Source of the DNA: Heliocidaris tuberculata
Lineage: Eukaryota > Echinodermata > Echinoidea > Camarodonta > Echinometridae
Assembly: GCA_025618425.1 (NCBI GenBank)
Contig: CM046842.1
Location: 31,494,885-31,558,884 of the forward strand
Length of the DNA stretch: 64,000 nt
Direction: 5' to 3'
Positions 44,674 through 57,400 of the stretch are shown here, piece after piece. The notes under the pieces are model-generated. The model was not told the origin of the DNA and did no database searches. It worked only from the letters and a program-made list of their open reading frames with translations. The position numbers and the translations under genes are program-made. Every line of letters starts with the position of its first letter. The first letter of the stretch is position 1.

Positions 44674-45301
44674 ACTGAGCGACTTTTGGAGGGCTGGCGA
44701 AAAAAAATTTTTGGGTCGACATTGGTACAGTGTTAACCTGGTGGTAAAGTAATACTTACATTAATACATGTATAATGAAAACTTACATTCATGTAGGGAA
44801 AACAAATCATCAGAATGTGTAACTTCAACATGTTTTTACCTTAAACACTGAGGGAATAATTCCAGCAAGCTAGAAGTAAACAAGCAAGGAAACAGTGTCT
44901 TTTTAGATAGAAATAATGAAAAATTTCCAGCGGAAAGCCCAATTTTTTGGACACCCTGCTTTTTAATTTGGACACCCAATTTTAAAATCCTGGCTAAAGC
45001 CCTGCCTGCATCTAAGGTCATGTACATGTACATGTACAATGTATGATTGAATATTTTTAGAGAAAATGAAAATTAATGATTTTGGGGGGGGGTACAGGGC
45101 AAATGGGAGAGGAGCTCACAAGATACATGTACGTCACAGAGTTGCCAATTTGTGTTTGACTGATTACAACTTCAAAAATTCATAACTTTCTTATTCAAAA
45201 TCATATTTTTCTAAAATCTTCACTGATCCGTTTCTTGATTTTTTTCGGCTTCTTTTAAAACCAAAAATATCAGGGTGAACTTCCCCTTTAACCCATAGAA
45301 G
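43387..45301. mobile_element. Family 6 palindromic TTAA element with internal insertion
   Basis: Left arm from TTAAAGCGAAAGTTCATCC to about 43690, right arm from about 45070 to GTGAACTTCCCCTTTAA (45301), inverted homologues sharing CAAACACAAATTGGC and CTCTCCCATTTGC. The interior 43700-45015 begins GTGGTTTAGCCAG and ends CTGGCTAAAGCC, so another element is inserted there. A related palindrome lies at about 60640-61080. Confidence 0.72.
43705..45012. repeat. Inserted repeat with GGACACCC words and homopolymers
   Basis: Flanked by GGTTTAGCCAG and CTGGCTAAAGCC. Has several GACGCC/GGACACCC repeats at 43725-43885 and 44945-44985, a T run of 23 at 44587-44609 and a C run of 33 at 44641-44673. No protein recognised. 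Confidence 0.55.
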
Positions 45302-45508
45302 TACATTGTCTCCTTTTAGTGACACTTTTGCAGTATTTTTTTTTATCAAGAATGCCAGGAATTACACATTATCATTTATGAGAAGAGCAAAAATCACTGA
45401 GAATTTTGAGTCTATTTCTAATGCAGTACATATACATGTACAATGTACTGTTTATGCATACACTGTAAGAGTGAATTCACTGTAACTAATCATTAAATCA
45501 AAATTGGA

Positions 45509-46458
45509 TAGGCCTGAGTCATAACAGTTTTTTTTTTGACCGGTGCCCGCCGGTGATTTTTCGGCGGAGACCGGCGGACCGATGAAATTTCATGAAAAAA
45601 TATGCGGTGCAAAAAAGCTGTATATAACGCGCCGCCCGCATCAGGAAAGTAGCATGTTTTTGATTGTTGAAGAGGGAAAACATGAGAGATCTTAAAAGAC
45701 CATAATATTTATATTACAAGTAGGCTTGAGTCATAATGGTTTTCTTTTTTTGACCAGCGTCCGCCGGTGATTTTTCGGCGAGACCGGCAGACCGTTGAAA
45801 TAAAGAAATACCGGTACATAAAGAAATTCAGTGTTAATGAAAGACTTTGAATATCAACCAGTTTAAGAACTAAATTCCCTTATCTATATTAGAACTTTCT
45901 CATGATATTAAATTTCAAACCATTAATCGACCAAGTGGGACTATGGAAATAAGATTACCGAGCAGGATTTCTCAATTTTCTTGCTTGAATTTATCGGCCC
46001 GTAACATGATGATATTGTTGCATTCTGTATACGTGTATGGGCGCTGCCATCTTTTATCTGTTTGTTTGCAACTCGTAATTACTCCACTAGAGTTAGCCTG
46101 GAGTTAGCGCCATCTCGGGGCAAGGTGCGCAGAATCGTACCAGCAGCGCTCACACAGAATTCAACAATAATATGCGGGCCGATAAATTCAAGCAAGAAAA
46201 TTGAGAAATCTTGCTCGGTGATCTTATTTCCATAGTCCCACTTGGTTGATTAAAGGATTGAAATTTAATATCATGTGAAAGTTTTAATATAAATAAGGAA
46301 ATTTAGTTCTTAAAACTGGTTAATTTTCAAAGTCTTTGACACTGTGAATTTCTTATGTATTTCTTTATTTCATCGGTCCGCCGGTGTGCATGAAATTGCA
46401 CCGGTGACCGGCTGCATCGGTCGGGCGCCGGTGGACCGACCGACTCGACTCAGGCCTA
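45509..46458. mobile_element. Palindromic element with TAGGCCTGAGTC ends
   Basis: TAGGCCTGAGTCATAA at the left and GACTCAGGCCTA at the right. Arms of about 180 bases (45830-46010 and 46160-46350) are near-identical inverted repeats, for example CTATGGAAATAAGATTACCG. The left end is present twice, at 45509 and 45719, which suggests a terminal duplication. CCGGCGGACC and CGCCGG words cluster at both tips. Confidence 0.78.
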
Positions 46459-46792
46459 GTAAATATTATCACTATTTTTGTATGCAAATTGGCAATTTTC
46501 TGTTAAATTTTTTGATATACATTGTAAACACTTACAGTGAAAGCATTCTCTTTTGAAAGGAAAAAAAAAAAAATCTTTACAACAAACACAATAGAAGTTT
46601 TCTCTTGATAAATAATCTTTTGCCTGAAACTTTCAAAACAATTTCAGTTATTGGATGTATGTTACAGTGTGTACTGAATGTGTACCAATCACCTATTAAA
46701 CAAAATAATTTGTGTACATATATACATGTAGTAGCTAGAATGTATAAATTTAACCTAAAAACACTTTACCTGACCTTCAATGGGTTAATGGT

Positions 46793-47300
46793 CAGTGTTG
46801 TCACTACGGTGGTCGGCGCCGGTCGGAACCTTCCACCACTCGAAATTTCCGACCGGCACTCAATGCAATATCACACGGCACTAATTTCCCCACTGACAAA
46901 GAAAAAAATACTACGATTTTGACCTACGAACATGCCATTGAGATTTAAGCCAGCAGATTCAATGAAAAAATTATACGTACGCATAAGCAAATTTTTACAT
47001 GAAACCGCGCGAAGAATTTTCCTGGAAGGTATACACCTACATGTATACATGTACACAGCCACTAGCACAGCGCAGCTCCTTCCCAAATACGAATCACATT
47101 TACGTATAAATTGTTCACGTACCCGTACAGTACCCATGCGTGCATGCCCACCATCTAATCACTACACACTGTACTCGTCTCCGAGCTGGAATGTCGCAAT
47201 CAGCTGATTTGCACATGTTCAGGTTTTGAGAAAACTCGCCCGAAAGTAACTCACGGGCGATAAAATTTCCACCACTAAAAGGTCCCTGGTGACAACCCTG
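46793..47300. mobile_element. hAT-type MITE (508 bp)
   Basis: Ends CAGTGTTGTCAC and the inverse of CAGGGTTGTCACC, flanked by TTAATGGT (46785-46792) and TTAAAGGT (47301-47308), an 8-bp duplication with one mismatch. The left tip has GGTCGGCGCCGGTCGG. No transposase. Confidence 0.82.
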
Positions 47301-47309
47301 TTAAAGGTT

Positions 47310-49000
47310 AAGGAGTATGAAGAAAATAAAGGAAAAGATAAAACCCCCTCACGCAGAACTGAACTCTGACTTGGGTTAGCATACAGCTGCATTTTAGAGA
47401 GTATTTAAACTTACAATAAATTAACATTTAAACTTTTAAAGCTCATACTTCAAATATCACATACACATGTAGCAACAGGGAACCCCTACATACAGAACAA
47501 AATATTTTTGGTGACTGGTACCCTTTAAATTACTTTCATTTAATCATTTTCACTCCAGAAGACTTGAAAATGAAAGTTGAAAAGAAAGTGAAAACTGAAA
47601 ATGGATTTAGGGGTAATAAAATACATTTGCATTATCTTCCAAGAAATTGGATGAAATTCAAAACACTTATTCAAGCAAATGAAAAACTGGGCAAAGTTCA
47701 GTTGTTGAAAGTGCTACAGGAAATAGAATAATGCTCTATCATCATGATCTTCTAAATATTTGGAAATAGTACAAGTACATGTACCCTTCCAAACAAAATG
47801 TCATATTTATTAATGAGTCCCCCAAATCATTATTAAAGGTGGCTTCAGGGCTTTCAGGCCATTGTTTTTGCAGTCTTTACTTGTACACTCTTACCAGACT
47901 ACCAGTACAGGGTGTACCACTTATAATCAGAAATTACGCACAAATATCACTAACTTCCTCATTGTACCTGTAATTATCAATGTCATCGAGCAGCAGGGAC
48001 AGTAACGCAAAGGTTTGCAATCCATTGCAAATTTGGAACAGCGATTCTGATTGGTTAATAGTCAGCCTTTGGAACAATATGTGCATGCAACAATTATCGT
48101 AACATGTTATTGATGACAAGTTTTATGAAACAGGGCCCTGATTGTGACAATGCTGCAAATGTACATATAAGGCTCACAGCTGGACATGCAAATGATGACA
48201 TACAGGAAATATGCACAGTTCTGTTACAGGAAACCTGCACCCGGATGGACTAGACTTGTCTATGTTTTACAAAATATGTGAAAGCATCGAATTCAAATTT
48301 TCATTTTAAAATACATTTCTAAATACCTGTCCCTGATTGCCTGAAACAAAAATGAACAAAATAAACTGAAATATAAAAATGACGAGCAATGTAAAAAATG
48401 CTTTTTTGTTCATGGCAGTTTTGGGGGGGCTTTGGTGTTGTGAAAGTGTGATTTTCTCACAGCAATTCTTAATTCTTTGTTTTTTACTAGAGCTCTTTTG
48501 GAGTTTTCCAGAGCTAAACTGCTCACCGCTCTGTACATGCATTTTTTTTGTGCTGTTATCAAGTACATGTACATGTACAGTACGATAAAAAAAACAAAAA
48601 AATACTCTCGCAACTTTCATGTATATGTACATGTAGTCTTGACCTAATAAAAAAAATGACCCTATTTGAGGCAAGAAGTTCTGTGAATGTTCATTGTTGT
48701 GACTTGTGAAAATCAAATTTTTTGAAGCATGACACTTTTGTGACACTTGATGACTCATGAAATTCCTGAAAGTGAGATACATACATGCAAAACAAAAGTT
48801 TCTGGTTTTATGGGCCTAATTGTGGAATAAGTCCCCTCTCATTCATTGTGAGTGTGCACACTTGCGACTTGCATGTGATGGTTATGCCTAAGAGATGTAA
48901 TGAAGTCACCATATCATTGCACGCAAGACAGTAAACCATACTGTCTGTGAGGAGTAAATGAGGGGGGACCCAGATCTATCAACTATTTCAATTCACGATA
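47310..49000. other. AT-rich spacer with repeat fragments
   Basis: No gene supported. Contains a family-2 right end at about 47495-47528, a GGGCCC MITE right half at 48050-48137 (CTGATTGGTTAATAG, then GACAAGTTTTATGAAAC) and the TTTCCAGAGCTAAA fragment at 48515. Confidence 0.4.
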
Positions 49001-50265
49001 ACGCTGTGAAGAGTCATGCCATCTTATTACGGTAACATGTACAAAAATTATACTAGCTCTTGATCTAGACTGAAAAATCCGTCTATTTCGTTCAGGGATA
49101 TGCTCCGCTGAGACTACATGTATGTCTGGCTTCATGGAATCCCTCTCCTGCATAGACCGAAGTTTGCCCCAGGCATTCCCGTTGGGGTCATCCGTTCTGT
49201 GCTTACCTGTAAAGCTGGGACCTGGCTGGGAATACTGGGATCAGTGAAAAAAATAAGCGGGGGCTAAGGGCGATTAGCCCCCGAAACTCTTGAAAAAGCC
49301 ACCGTAAATGAAAAAAGAGCCACCGTCAAATAATATTTCTGCCCATAGGTTGTAGTGCATTAAAATCTCTGAACACAATAGGTGCACTTCGAAGTAGCCC
49401 TCGCGAAAGAAATTTTAATTTTTACACTGGCTGGGACTTACATGTACATGTACATTCACTAGTAGTATGGTAGTGGATCCTATTACCGAACACTTTTCAG
49501 AAAATTAACCATAGCTTACAATATCAAATGAATATATCTGTCAAACTTACATAATGAATGCTTAAAGTCCTACGGGAAAAGAAGTTGGTGGAATTTGAAA
49601 AAGGCAAGGTAGATTTAATACGATATTCCCTTCCGAGTGAACCCCTTCCCAACGGCGCGGAGATTTGGTCCCTTAAAGGGCCAGTGTAATGAGAACTCAC
49701 GGGGAAATGAAATCGTGCGGAATTTGCAAAAGGCTCGTTTACTTGTACACATAGCACGCCCGTTGTGCGAGGCCGTCGGACTAATGCCATAAATGATCGG
49801 ACGGCACGAAGTTGACCGAACTGGAGCTAGGCGAATACTTCGGGTTTAACGAGTCCCAGGCCCTTAGTCTTGTAACTGGTCGTAACCTCGTTCACCCAAA
49901 CAAATTAAGTGTAATGCTGAAATATTTCTAAATACAAAACACGGTTTACTTCTGGCTGATTAGTCTAGCCATCGCTCCTGCACTGCCCTGCCGCGACGCG
50001 TTGTCGCCACGATTATGTAACTACCCCCAGGCTCTACCAGAGAGCTGGCTCTGTAATTACTTTTCCATATGTTTGATTACTTTCCCATCGCGCGAAACTT
50101 AAAACACAAGCCAGTCTTCACCGAATTATCTCAGAGGTGATCCAATATGAATCACATGTTTTAGCACGTGTGATGGAAGTCCTTGTGTCGAAAGTGACAC
50201 GAACCTCCCAGTATATTTTCCTCTCTCATCGGAAATCGCCCATGCAGGCCCACCAAAGTATCCCT
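49001..50265. other. Moderately GC-richer spacer
   Basis: Less AT-rich and CG-containing stretch around 49560-50240, flanked by repeat-rich DNA. I see no splice-bounded coding region. It is a plausible place for a promoter or 5' UTR exon of MOB3 or the V-ATPase gene, but no specific signal supports that. Short inverted words GGGGGCTAAGGGC/GATTAGCCCCC occur at 49259-49282. Confidence 0.3.
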
Positions 50266-50863
50266 TTAAAGGGGAATGAAACCCTGGGGAAAAATCAATT
50301 TTGAATGAAAAGAGAGGATAGAGAGAAGCAATTGAAAAAAATTTCCATCAAAATCGGTTAAGAAATGAGAAAGTTATGAATGTTTGAAAAGTCTCAATTT
50401 ACTTTCTATGGCTATCCTCAAATAGGCAATGTTGCTTCAAAGTGACAGGTACATGCATGTAGAGTAGGACAACTCTCCATATGTTTTGTACACAAAATTT
50501 CATATTTTCTCCATTTTCTCTAAAGATGATGCTTGTCTTTTTGTGAACTCAACATATGTTGTGTCAAATACATTTCTCCATGATATATCTTGAGCTATTA
50601 GGAGACAAGCTGCATCTTGAGAGACAATGGGGAAAATATGAAATTTTGTGTACAAAACATATGGAGAGTTGTACTACTAAACCTGTCACTTTGAAGCAAC
50701 ATTGCCAATTTGAGGATCGCCATAGAAAGTATGGAGACTTTTCAAACTGTCATAACTTTCTCATTTAACCGATTTTGATGGAACCTTTTTTAAATTGCTT
50801 TTTTCTCTCTATCCTCTCTTTTCATTAAAAATGATTTTTCCCCAGGGTTTCATTCTCCTTTAA
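50266..50863. mobile_element. Family 3 palindromic TTAA element, copy 2
   Basis: TTAAAGGGGAATGAAACCC start, GGGTTTCATTCTCCTTTAA end. Arms match 18524-19292, but this copy lacks the nested GGGCCC MITE, so it shows the uninterrupted form. Confidence 0.85.
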
Positions 50864-51171
50864 AAAGGGTATTGTATTAATTACCCAATGTGTGCCCCCT
50901 ATGGCAAAAAGACACAACCTACCCCGATTTGGGGCTGAAGGGGCGACGACTGCGGATGACGAGAGAGCAGGTAACTTATAAGATATTACTTGTGGTTATT
51001 TGCCTCATTTTATGATCTTCTGCCCTGTGTTCTGTGTGTCAAATAGTGTGGAGAGAGAACATACGCGTAGTCCCACGCATATGAAAGCCATTTCAGGCGC
51101 TAAACTGTACATGTTCGGTAATACAATGCTGTTCGGAAATACAATCCGTGACTATACGTATATTCCGTTGT

Positions 51172-52315
51172 GGGTAATTCCATGAAAATGTCCACTTTTG
51201 GTGAAAAAACAAAGTTTATTTTGAACATTTTCCTTCTACATGTATGTCACTTGAATATGCATGATTTGAACTTTATGGCACAATATTCATTTTTTTAATT
51301 TTTTGAATATTTTGACCCAAAATGGCCATTTTTTTAACCCAAAAATGAAATTACACATTTTTATGGCAAAATATGGTTAATTACACATTGAGTCATTTTT
51401 AGAAATTTCATCTGTTATAATAATAAAGACAACCAAATCTAGTTAGGACTAAGGGGAATTTTATGTCTAGATATACAAAAAATTTAAAAATATTATTCTT
51501 TTGATTTAATGGAGGTCAAAGGTCAAATGGATTTTTGTCCCGTCTGTCACGTTTTTTAAGGTACTTTTTGCATTTACATGTACAATAAATTAGACCATTG
51601 TTTTTGAATAAAATTTTGCAGTCTTGCTCTTTGGTAGGGGGGAAATTCATTTCCACTGCTAACTTGGTGGAATTTTAATTTTATGAAGATAATTATGATT
51701 CATAAAGATTAAAGTAATGTCCCGTCTGTCACGTTTGGCATCTACAGCAAAAATATGTATGGATGGGACTACATGAAAATTTTCCGATATATGAAAATTA
51801 ATATCCTTTTGCTATTATGTTTCATGATATTACAGATGACCCTTCAACCCCTTTAGAACATGAGAATAAGGTATTTAATGCTGGAAATTTGTTGTCTTTA
51901 AAAATTCTATTTTGTGTACAATCTCAATGTGTCCCGTCTGTCACGTTTTTATTGTCCCGTCTGTCACGCTCACTTTTTGGCATTTTCCTCCAAAAGTAAG
52001 ATGAAATTTCAAATGTATACTAGCAGATTTCAAAAAGGTACCAACAAGTGATAACATGAATACACATATTTTGTTTCAAGATTTTCCATTGAGGAAAGCT
52101 TAGTCGAAAAGTATCGAAGCAGAAATGGCTTGGTAAATTCATGTCCCGTCTGTCACGCTGAACTTGAAGCCCCACCCACAATTTGTGGGCGGGGCTTGAA
52201 AAAAAAAATTTCCCCCCATTTTGTTGACCAAACCCTATAAATGAAATATGAAATATCAAGTAAAAACATAAAAAAGTGAGGGTTGGATGTCCCGTCTGTC
52301 ACGCTGGAATTACCC
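51172..52315. mobile_element. Element carrying six GTCCCGTCTGTCACG words
   Basis: Inverted tips GGGTAATTCCA and TGGAATTACCC. Six same-orientation copies of GTCCCGTCTGTCACG at 51537, 51719, 51931, 51954, 52143 and 52289, the last almost touching the right tip. No coding region. Confidence 0.65.
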
Positions 52316-52639
52316 TTCTCCCGGTAGATTCAATTGCGATATTCCCGTTAACAACATGGAAAACAGGGTAAAACTTCTGTAAATCTGGGATTATTTCAAA
52401 AATCTGGTGAGTCCACTATAAAATAGATCTATTCATCATGACATTTTGTGTATTTTGTTTTCATTTGCACCTTGCATTTTGTCACAAAGCTTTCGGGTGA
52501 GGTACCTCACCTTAAATTTTGCCCATGGGAACAGTGCTTAAGACACACTCGACTACAGTGACCATCTATGGGAGGCTTCCATCTGTCTTGGAGGAGAACC
52601 TTAAAAGTCAAAAAATGTTATAAAACTCCTCCGATCAGG

Positions 52640-53215
52640 CGGATTTTTCTGTCTAGAGTCTACTCTTGATCTAACACTCCCAGTTACTGACACTAGTAAA
52701 GTGCTAAGCGATTGATTGTCTAAGTCACTCAAGTAAGAGATCTATTCATTCATCTTTCAAGCATTGAACACATCGTATTTGAATCCGAACAGGCGGATTT
52801 TTCTGTCTAGAGTCTACTCTTGATCTAACACTCCCAGTTACTGACACTAAAGTGCTAAGCGATTGATTGTCTATTTCCACTCAAGAGATCTATTCATTCA
52901 TCTTTCAAGCACACTCTCTATATGCACCAACAGACATGCACTGCAACTATGCACCTAAGTTTAATTCCTCTGCATTATATCCTGACTTATGGATCCTGTG
53001 GAGTAGTGAGTACCCTCGTAGAAGTAGAAGTAGAAGCATTGAACACATCGTATTTGAATCCGAACAGGCGGATTTTTCAGTCTAGAGTCTACTCTTGATC
53101 TAACTTAACACTCCCAGTTACTGACACTAAACGATTGATTGTCTAAGTCACTCAAGTAAGAGATCTATTATTCATTCATCTTTCAAGCATTGAACACATT
53201 GTATTTGAATCTGTA
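52640..53215 (+). repeat. Tandem repeats of about 150 bp
   Basis: Segments with GAGTCTACTCTTGATCTAAC and TCCCAGTTACTGACAC begin near 52657, 52808 and 53086, each followed by GCGATTGATTGTCTA-like and TTCATCTTTCAAGCA words. The second and third units are separated by an inserted stretch with a GTAGAAGTAGAAG run. Confidence 0.8.
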
Positions 53216-53217
53216 CT

Positions 53218-53310
53218 ATACTATAGTCTATAGTCTATAGTCTATAGTCTATAGTCTGTAGTCTGTAGTCTGTAGTCTATAGTCTGTACTCTATAGTCTA
53301 TAGTATTGGT
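53218..53310 (+). repeat. TAGTCTA minisatellite
   Basis: About twelve units of TAGTCTA with TAGTCTG variants, directly after the 150-bp tandem repeats. Confidence 0.85.
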
Positions 53311-54850
53311 AACAAGTCAGTCACATGCACACTTCACAGTCACAGACAAGATTGGAGATAGAGACAGCTGACAGAGTCAGACTCTCAGTCTCACTCTCAA
53401 ATCTACTCTCAACATTTTATATGATAATCTCAAACTCAAGACCATTATTATTATATTATTAACATTAAACTGTCTGACTTCTGTTAATGTTCTCAACCAC
53501 ACAACATACCATTCACACATTCTTACTTTGTTTTTTGCAAAGAAAGGGAACTCCATGATGATAACTGCTCGCCTGCAATGCGTGGATTCTGATATGATCG
53601 TCGTCTCGGAAGTACAAGTAGTAGATTCTATCTTGTTTTTTATTATATTTTGAAGACAAATTACATGCGCTGAGCTGCATATATCATTTATGCACTTTAT
53701 GTGTGCAATGCATGCTGCTGCAGCATGCGCTATGCGTACGTACGCGTACGTACAAAACTTTGCTCTATCTCTGTCTCTTTGGTACAAGCGCCATCTCTTG
53801 TCAAATGCAATGGAAGTCTAGTCAGATATCAAAAGAGTCACCGTTTTCAACTCGGGTTTGAGTTCGATGTCTTTCCATTAATTGTTTTGAATTTTTTTTT
53901 TTTAATCCTAATTTTCCAATATTCCTTTACACTTCCCTCTCCCCTTTTCTCCTTATCCTCCCGCTTACCCTCTTATCTGTCGTCTCCTCCTCCTCCTTCT
54001 CAAATTTATGCTTTTTCATTTTCTCACTTTCACTTTCTCTATTTCGTGTTTTTCTTTAGGTTTTGTTTTGTTTGGTTTAGTTTAATTTTTTATACACCCT
54101 CTCCAAGTGCCGCCCTGGGTACGTGCCCACTCTGTTCCTTTAGATATATCATTGATGTAGGGAGGACCTGCCTGGGCTATATCCAAGTGAGGGATATTAT
54201 CATATCATAATTATCATGAAATTGCACTTATATTATGCACATTTTTCATACATTTTCTAATAGGTCACAATGCTGCAACCTCGCCAAACTTTTTTGTTTT
54301 ATAAAGTATTCTTTTCTTCATTTCTTTTCAGTGAAATCAACCGATATACGAAAATAGAAACATTACAATCATGAATAAAGTATGAACAGAAACTTTTACA
54401 ATTTACAAGTGGATATATACGTATATGCAAAAAAATGTATACATTCAGTGGAAGAGTTTACACAGTAGTCATATTCAGTTTAAGGCTTGCATGAAATTAT
54501 ACAGATATACAACTGAAAATATACCTTTATGTTATCTGCAAAAATCCATACATTCATGGACGAACAAAGAATTTATACAACTGAAAATATACCTTAAATA
54601 CAACTGTTCCTTTTATATGTTTTTTTTTCACTGAAAGGAAAATTATTAAAGACAAAAAGGAGAAAGAAAGAAAAAAAAAAGGAAAATGAAATATGAGAGA
54701 GAGAGAGGGGGGGGGGGGGAGAGAAAGACATACCCGCTCATCCCAACACAATACCTCATCCCGTCCAGCCCCCCCCCTCTCCTTCCCCACCCTAATCCCT
54801 GAGTGCTCCTGATCCTCTCCGCTCTCAGTGACTTGCAATAAGTGTAAGAA
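53311..54850. other. AT-rich spacer
   Basis: No gene supported. Includes a CGTACG-rich patch at 53737-53755, a C/T-rich tract at 53925-54060 and a GAGAGA then G-run at 54695-54720. The longer open frames here show no family resemblance. Confidence 0.35.
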
Positions 54851-54899
54851 TCTGCATACAGCAAAATTTCATAACAATTAAGCAAAGTCCCTTGGGAGG

Positions 54900-56115
54900 G
54901 AAGTAAGTATAATCCATTTATAATTCTTAATGAACATATTTATCCATTGCACTTCGCATCCAAAATACTCCTTCCTTCATCAGAAGTCGAAAGTTTCCAA
55001 TTTCAGGGAAATGACAGGGTGTTACGATCTACTGCTATCTTTTTTCTTCCACTTGATTTCCTATACCAATGTTTCTCTCACTTCTTTGCTGTTAGGAGAT
55101 ATACTCTTCCTATATTAAAATATCAAACATTTTATTAACAATATTACATGAATTAAATAAATACATTTTCCCCACATCGCCCAAAGTCACCAAACCACAA
55201 ATTCTCTCCCAGTTTAATTCCTTTTAAATCGGCAAGTTCAGCACATACCCATGATTTCCCACATTGCAGATGATTCACATTCATGAAATACGTGACGATA
55301 TGTTTCTTCTTCCCTTTGGCAAATGGAGCATAAACTACTTGGAGCTAGTCCAAACCGATATAAATCATGATTCGTGTAAATAATCCCATGTAACATTTTG
55401 AATGGGAATTCCCTATGAGCTTACTATTTAAAGTACATGCATTTCCTTGGCCTAAGGAAAATGTTTTCATTGTCTCTATAATAGACAAATCAAATGATTC
55501 TTTTAATCTATTTACTACAGGGGTGACTTCTAATTTACCGTTGAGGATATAGTTGTATATTATCTCTTCGAAACAATTTCACTTAAGGGGACAATTTTAT
55601 CTGCGAGCAAAAATAAAATTCCTTCCCTATCTATAATTCCTTCTTCTTTTCATCTGTTATATGCATTTGCCTTTTCCAACTAAAGGGAATTTTCTCAAAT
55701 ATGTGTTTTACCTGCAATATATTCCATGAACTAAGATCTCTACTAGTAAAATATGCATCTGTTTTTAATTCACCATCTTTATCCACAGTATGTTCCAATC
55801 TCACTATGCCTTTTGATATTAAATCTATATGATAGAATGGAAAACCTCGAAAACATATACGTTTGTTGTTAAAAATAACTTCATTACCTTTATAATTGTC
55901 ATATATGTCTTAAATCTCCCACCACGTCTCTAGTAGTTCCACATAAAATGGCGGTATATAAAGATAGCCTGAGCTGTATATAATTTCATAATTACAGAAG
56001 AAAATGAATTTCCCTCCTATATATGCAGAGAACAATAATCAAAATATTGTTTCCATTTCATTTGGTGGTCCCAGCCTATAGTCTCTTTACCAACTATATA
56101 GCTTGGTAACGCCAA
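54900..56115 (-). pseudogene. 3' fragment of a LINE (non-LTR retrotransposon)
   Basis: Broken minus-strand frames read like the end of a Tx1/L1-type reverse transcriptase protein: IFNNKRICFRGFPFYHIDLI, SKGIVRLEHTVDKDGELK, then GIIYTNHDLYRFG, and a C-terminal zinc knuckle CSICQREEETYRHVFHEC (55277-55330). Several stops and frameshifts are present and the catalytic domain is absent, so this is a 5'-truncated dead copy. Confidence 0.72.
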
Positions 56116-56119
56116 GCTA

Positions 56120-57400
56120 TATAGGGGATACCCCCCCCCCCCCTTAGGCCAAGGAAAATATGAAATAAGTAAATGAGGAGGGAGGAAAACTGGGCGTGGT
56201 GTATATTATCATTTGCCTCTTACTGAAAGTCGAGTGGAAACTGAATTCAAATCAATTAAATCAAGTCAAAAGATTATGCATGCAGCATTCTGAATTATTC
56301 ACCTGTCAATCAAATCGAAACGTATAGCCAAATTTGTGCTTGCTTGCTCCCTCGGACATCGCAATCAAAATCATGAATTATTTTGCAAATTAACAAGAAA
56401 TGACATATAGGAACGTCAGTAGGGATGATATACCTCCCACCCCTAATTGGCCCCCACCCTGTCATCACTCGATGGCCCGTCATGTGCTCTCGAATTACAT
56501 CCACCTTTTTATTGCCCTCTCCCCATGAGTCTGTCTTCGTCGTCTGATATATATTAACACCTGGCTTCAAGGGGAGGGGGGGGGGCAGTGTTTTACCCCT
56601 AAAACAAAGTTGTTCTAGCTCCCCGCCCCCTCCCCCTCCAATAGGGAGACACTTGGCTTCATCATCCCTCTAAGTCCATCTCAGGTTTTTTTTTTCCTTG
56701 ACTCGAATAACATAATAATGGAGATCTCATATCCAAAATGCCATAGCAAAAGCGTTTTTATAATAATCGATATCATTATCTATCACAATATCGCTTTCTG
56801 ATAACACAATCATAAAAGGATAACATGAAAGCTTAAGATATAAGTTTATTGAGTCATCAGCATCCTGTCTAGAGTATTACTTTTCTTTGCATGCAATATG
56901 TAGTTTCATGTTAGTGACGAAGAAAATTAATCAGTCAATCGGATGCGACTTTGCCCATTGGGCTTATTTCACCATACGAACAAGAGGACAGAAATCTTGT
57001 GAAAATGCAGCAGGCTTAGAATTTATTGATTCTATAGTGTAATCAGATAAATTATTTTATGATCCCCAGCGGTGTCTCTGGGGGAGGGTGGTGGTGTAGG
57101 GGTGTCACACCCTCCCCCCGCCCCCACTCAAAATTGCTGTCGGCAAATGCGCCACCTCTGTCGGCAAAAAAAAACAAACAAAAAACAAAAAGGAGGGGGA
57201 AGGGAGAAGGAAGAGAAAAGAGAAAGGAGAGAGAGAAAAAAAAAAAGCAAAAAGAAAAGTGAGAGGAGAGGAAAATAAAGAAAAATTAAAACAAAGAAAA
57301 AAAGGAAAGAAGGAAAGAAATTTTTTGGATCGCTCGCTTCGCTCACTCGGAAAAAGTCAATAAGAATCAACCTCACAGCCCTCTACCCTAGCAGTCCTTC
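56120..57400. other. Repeat-derived spacer with C and G runs
   Basis: No gene seen. C run at 56131-56144, G run at 56574-56586, and a fragment at 57060-57165 with GGTGTCACACCCTCC and CTGTCGGCAAAT that recurs at 58865-58990. Confidence 0.4.

Noticed and set aside
53377..54210. Open frames of 136 and 169 codons
   Set aside because: Low-complexity Phe/Ser-rich or repeat-derived sequence, no recognisable domain, and no support from splice sites.
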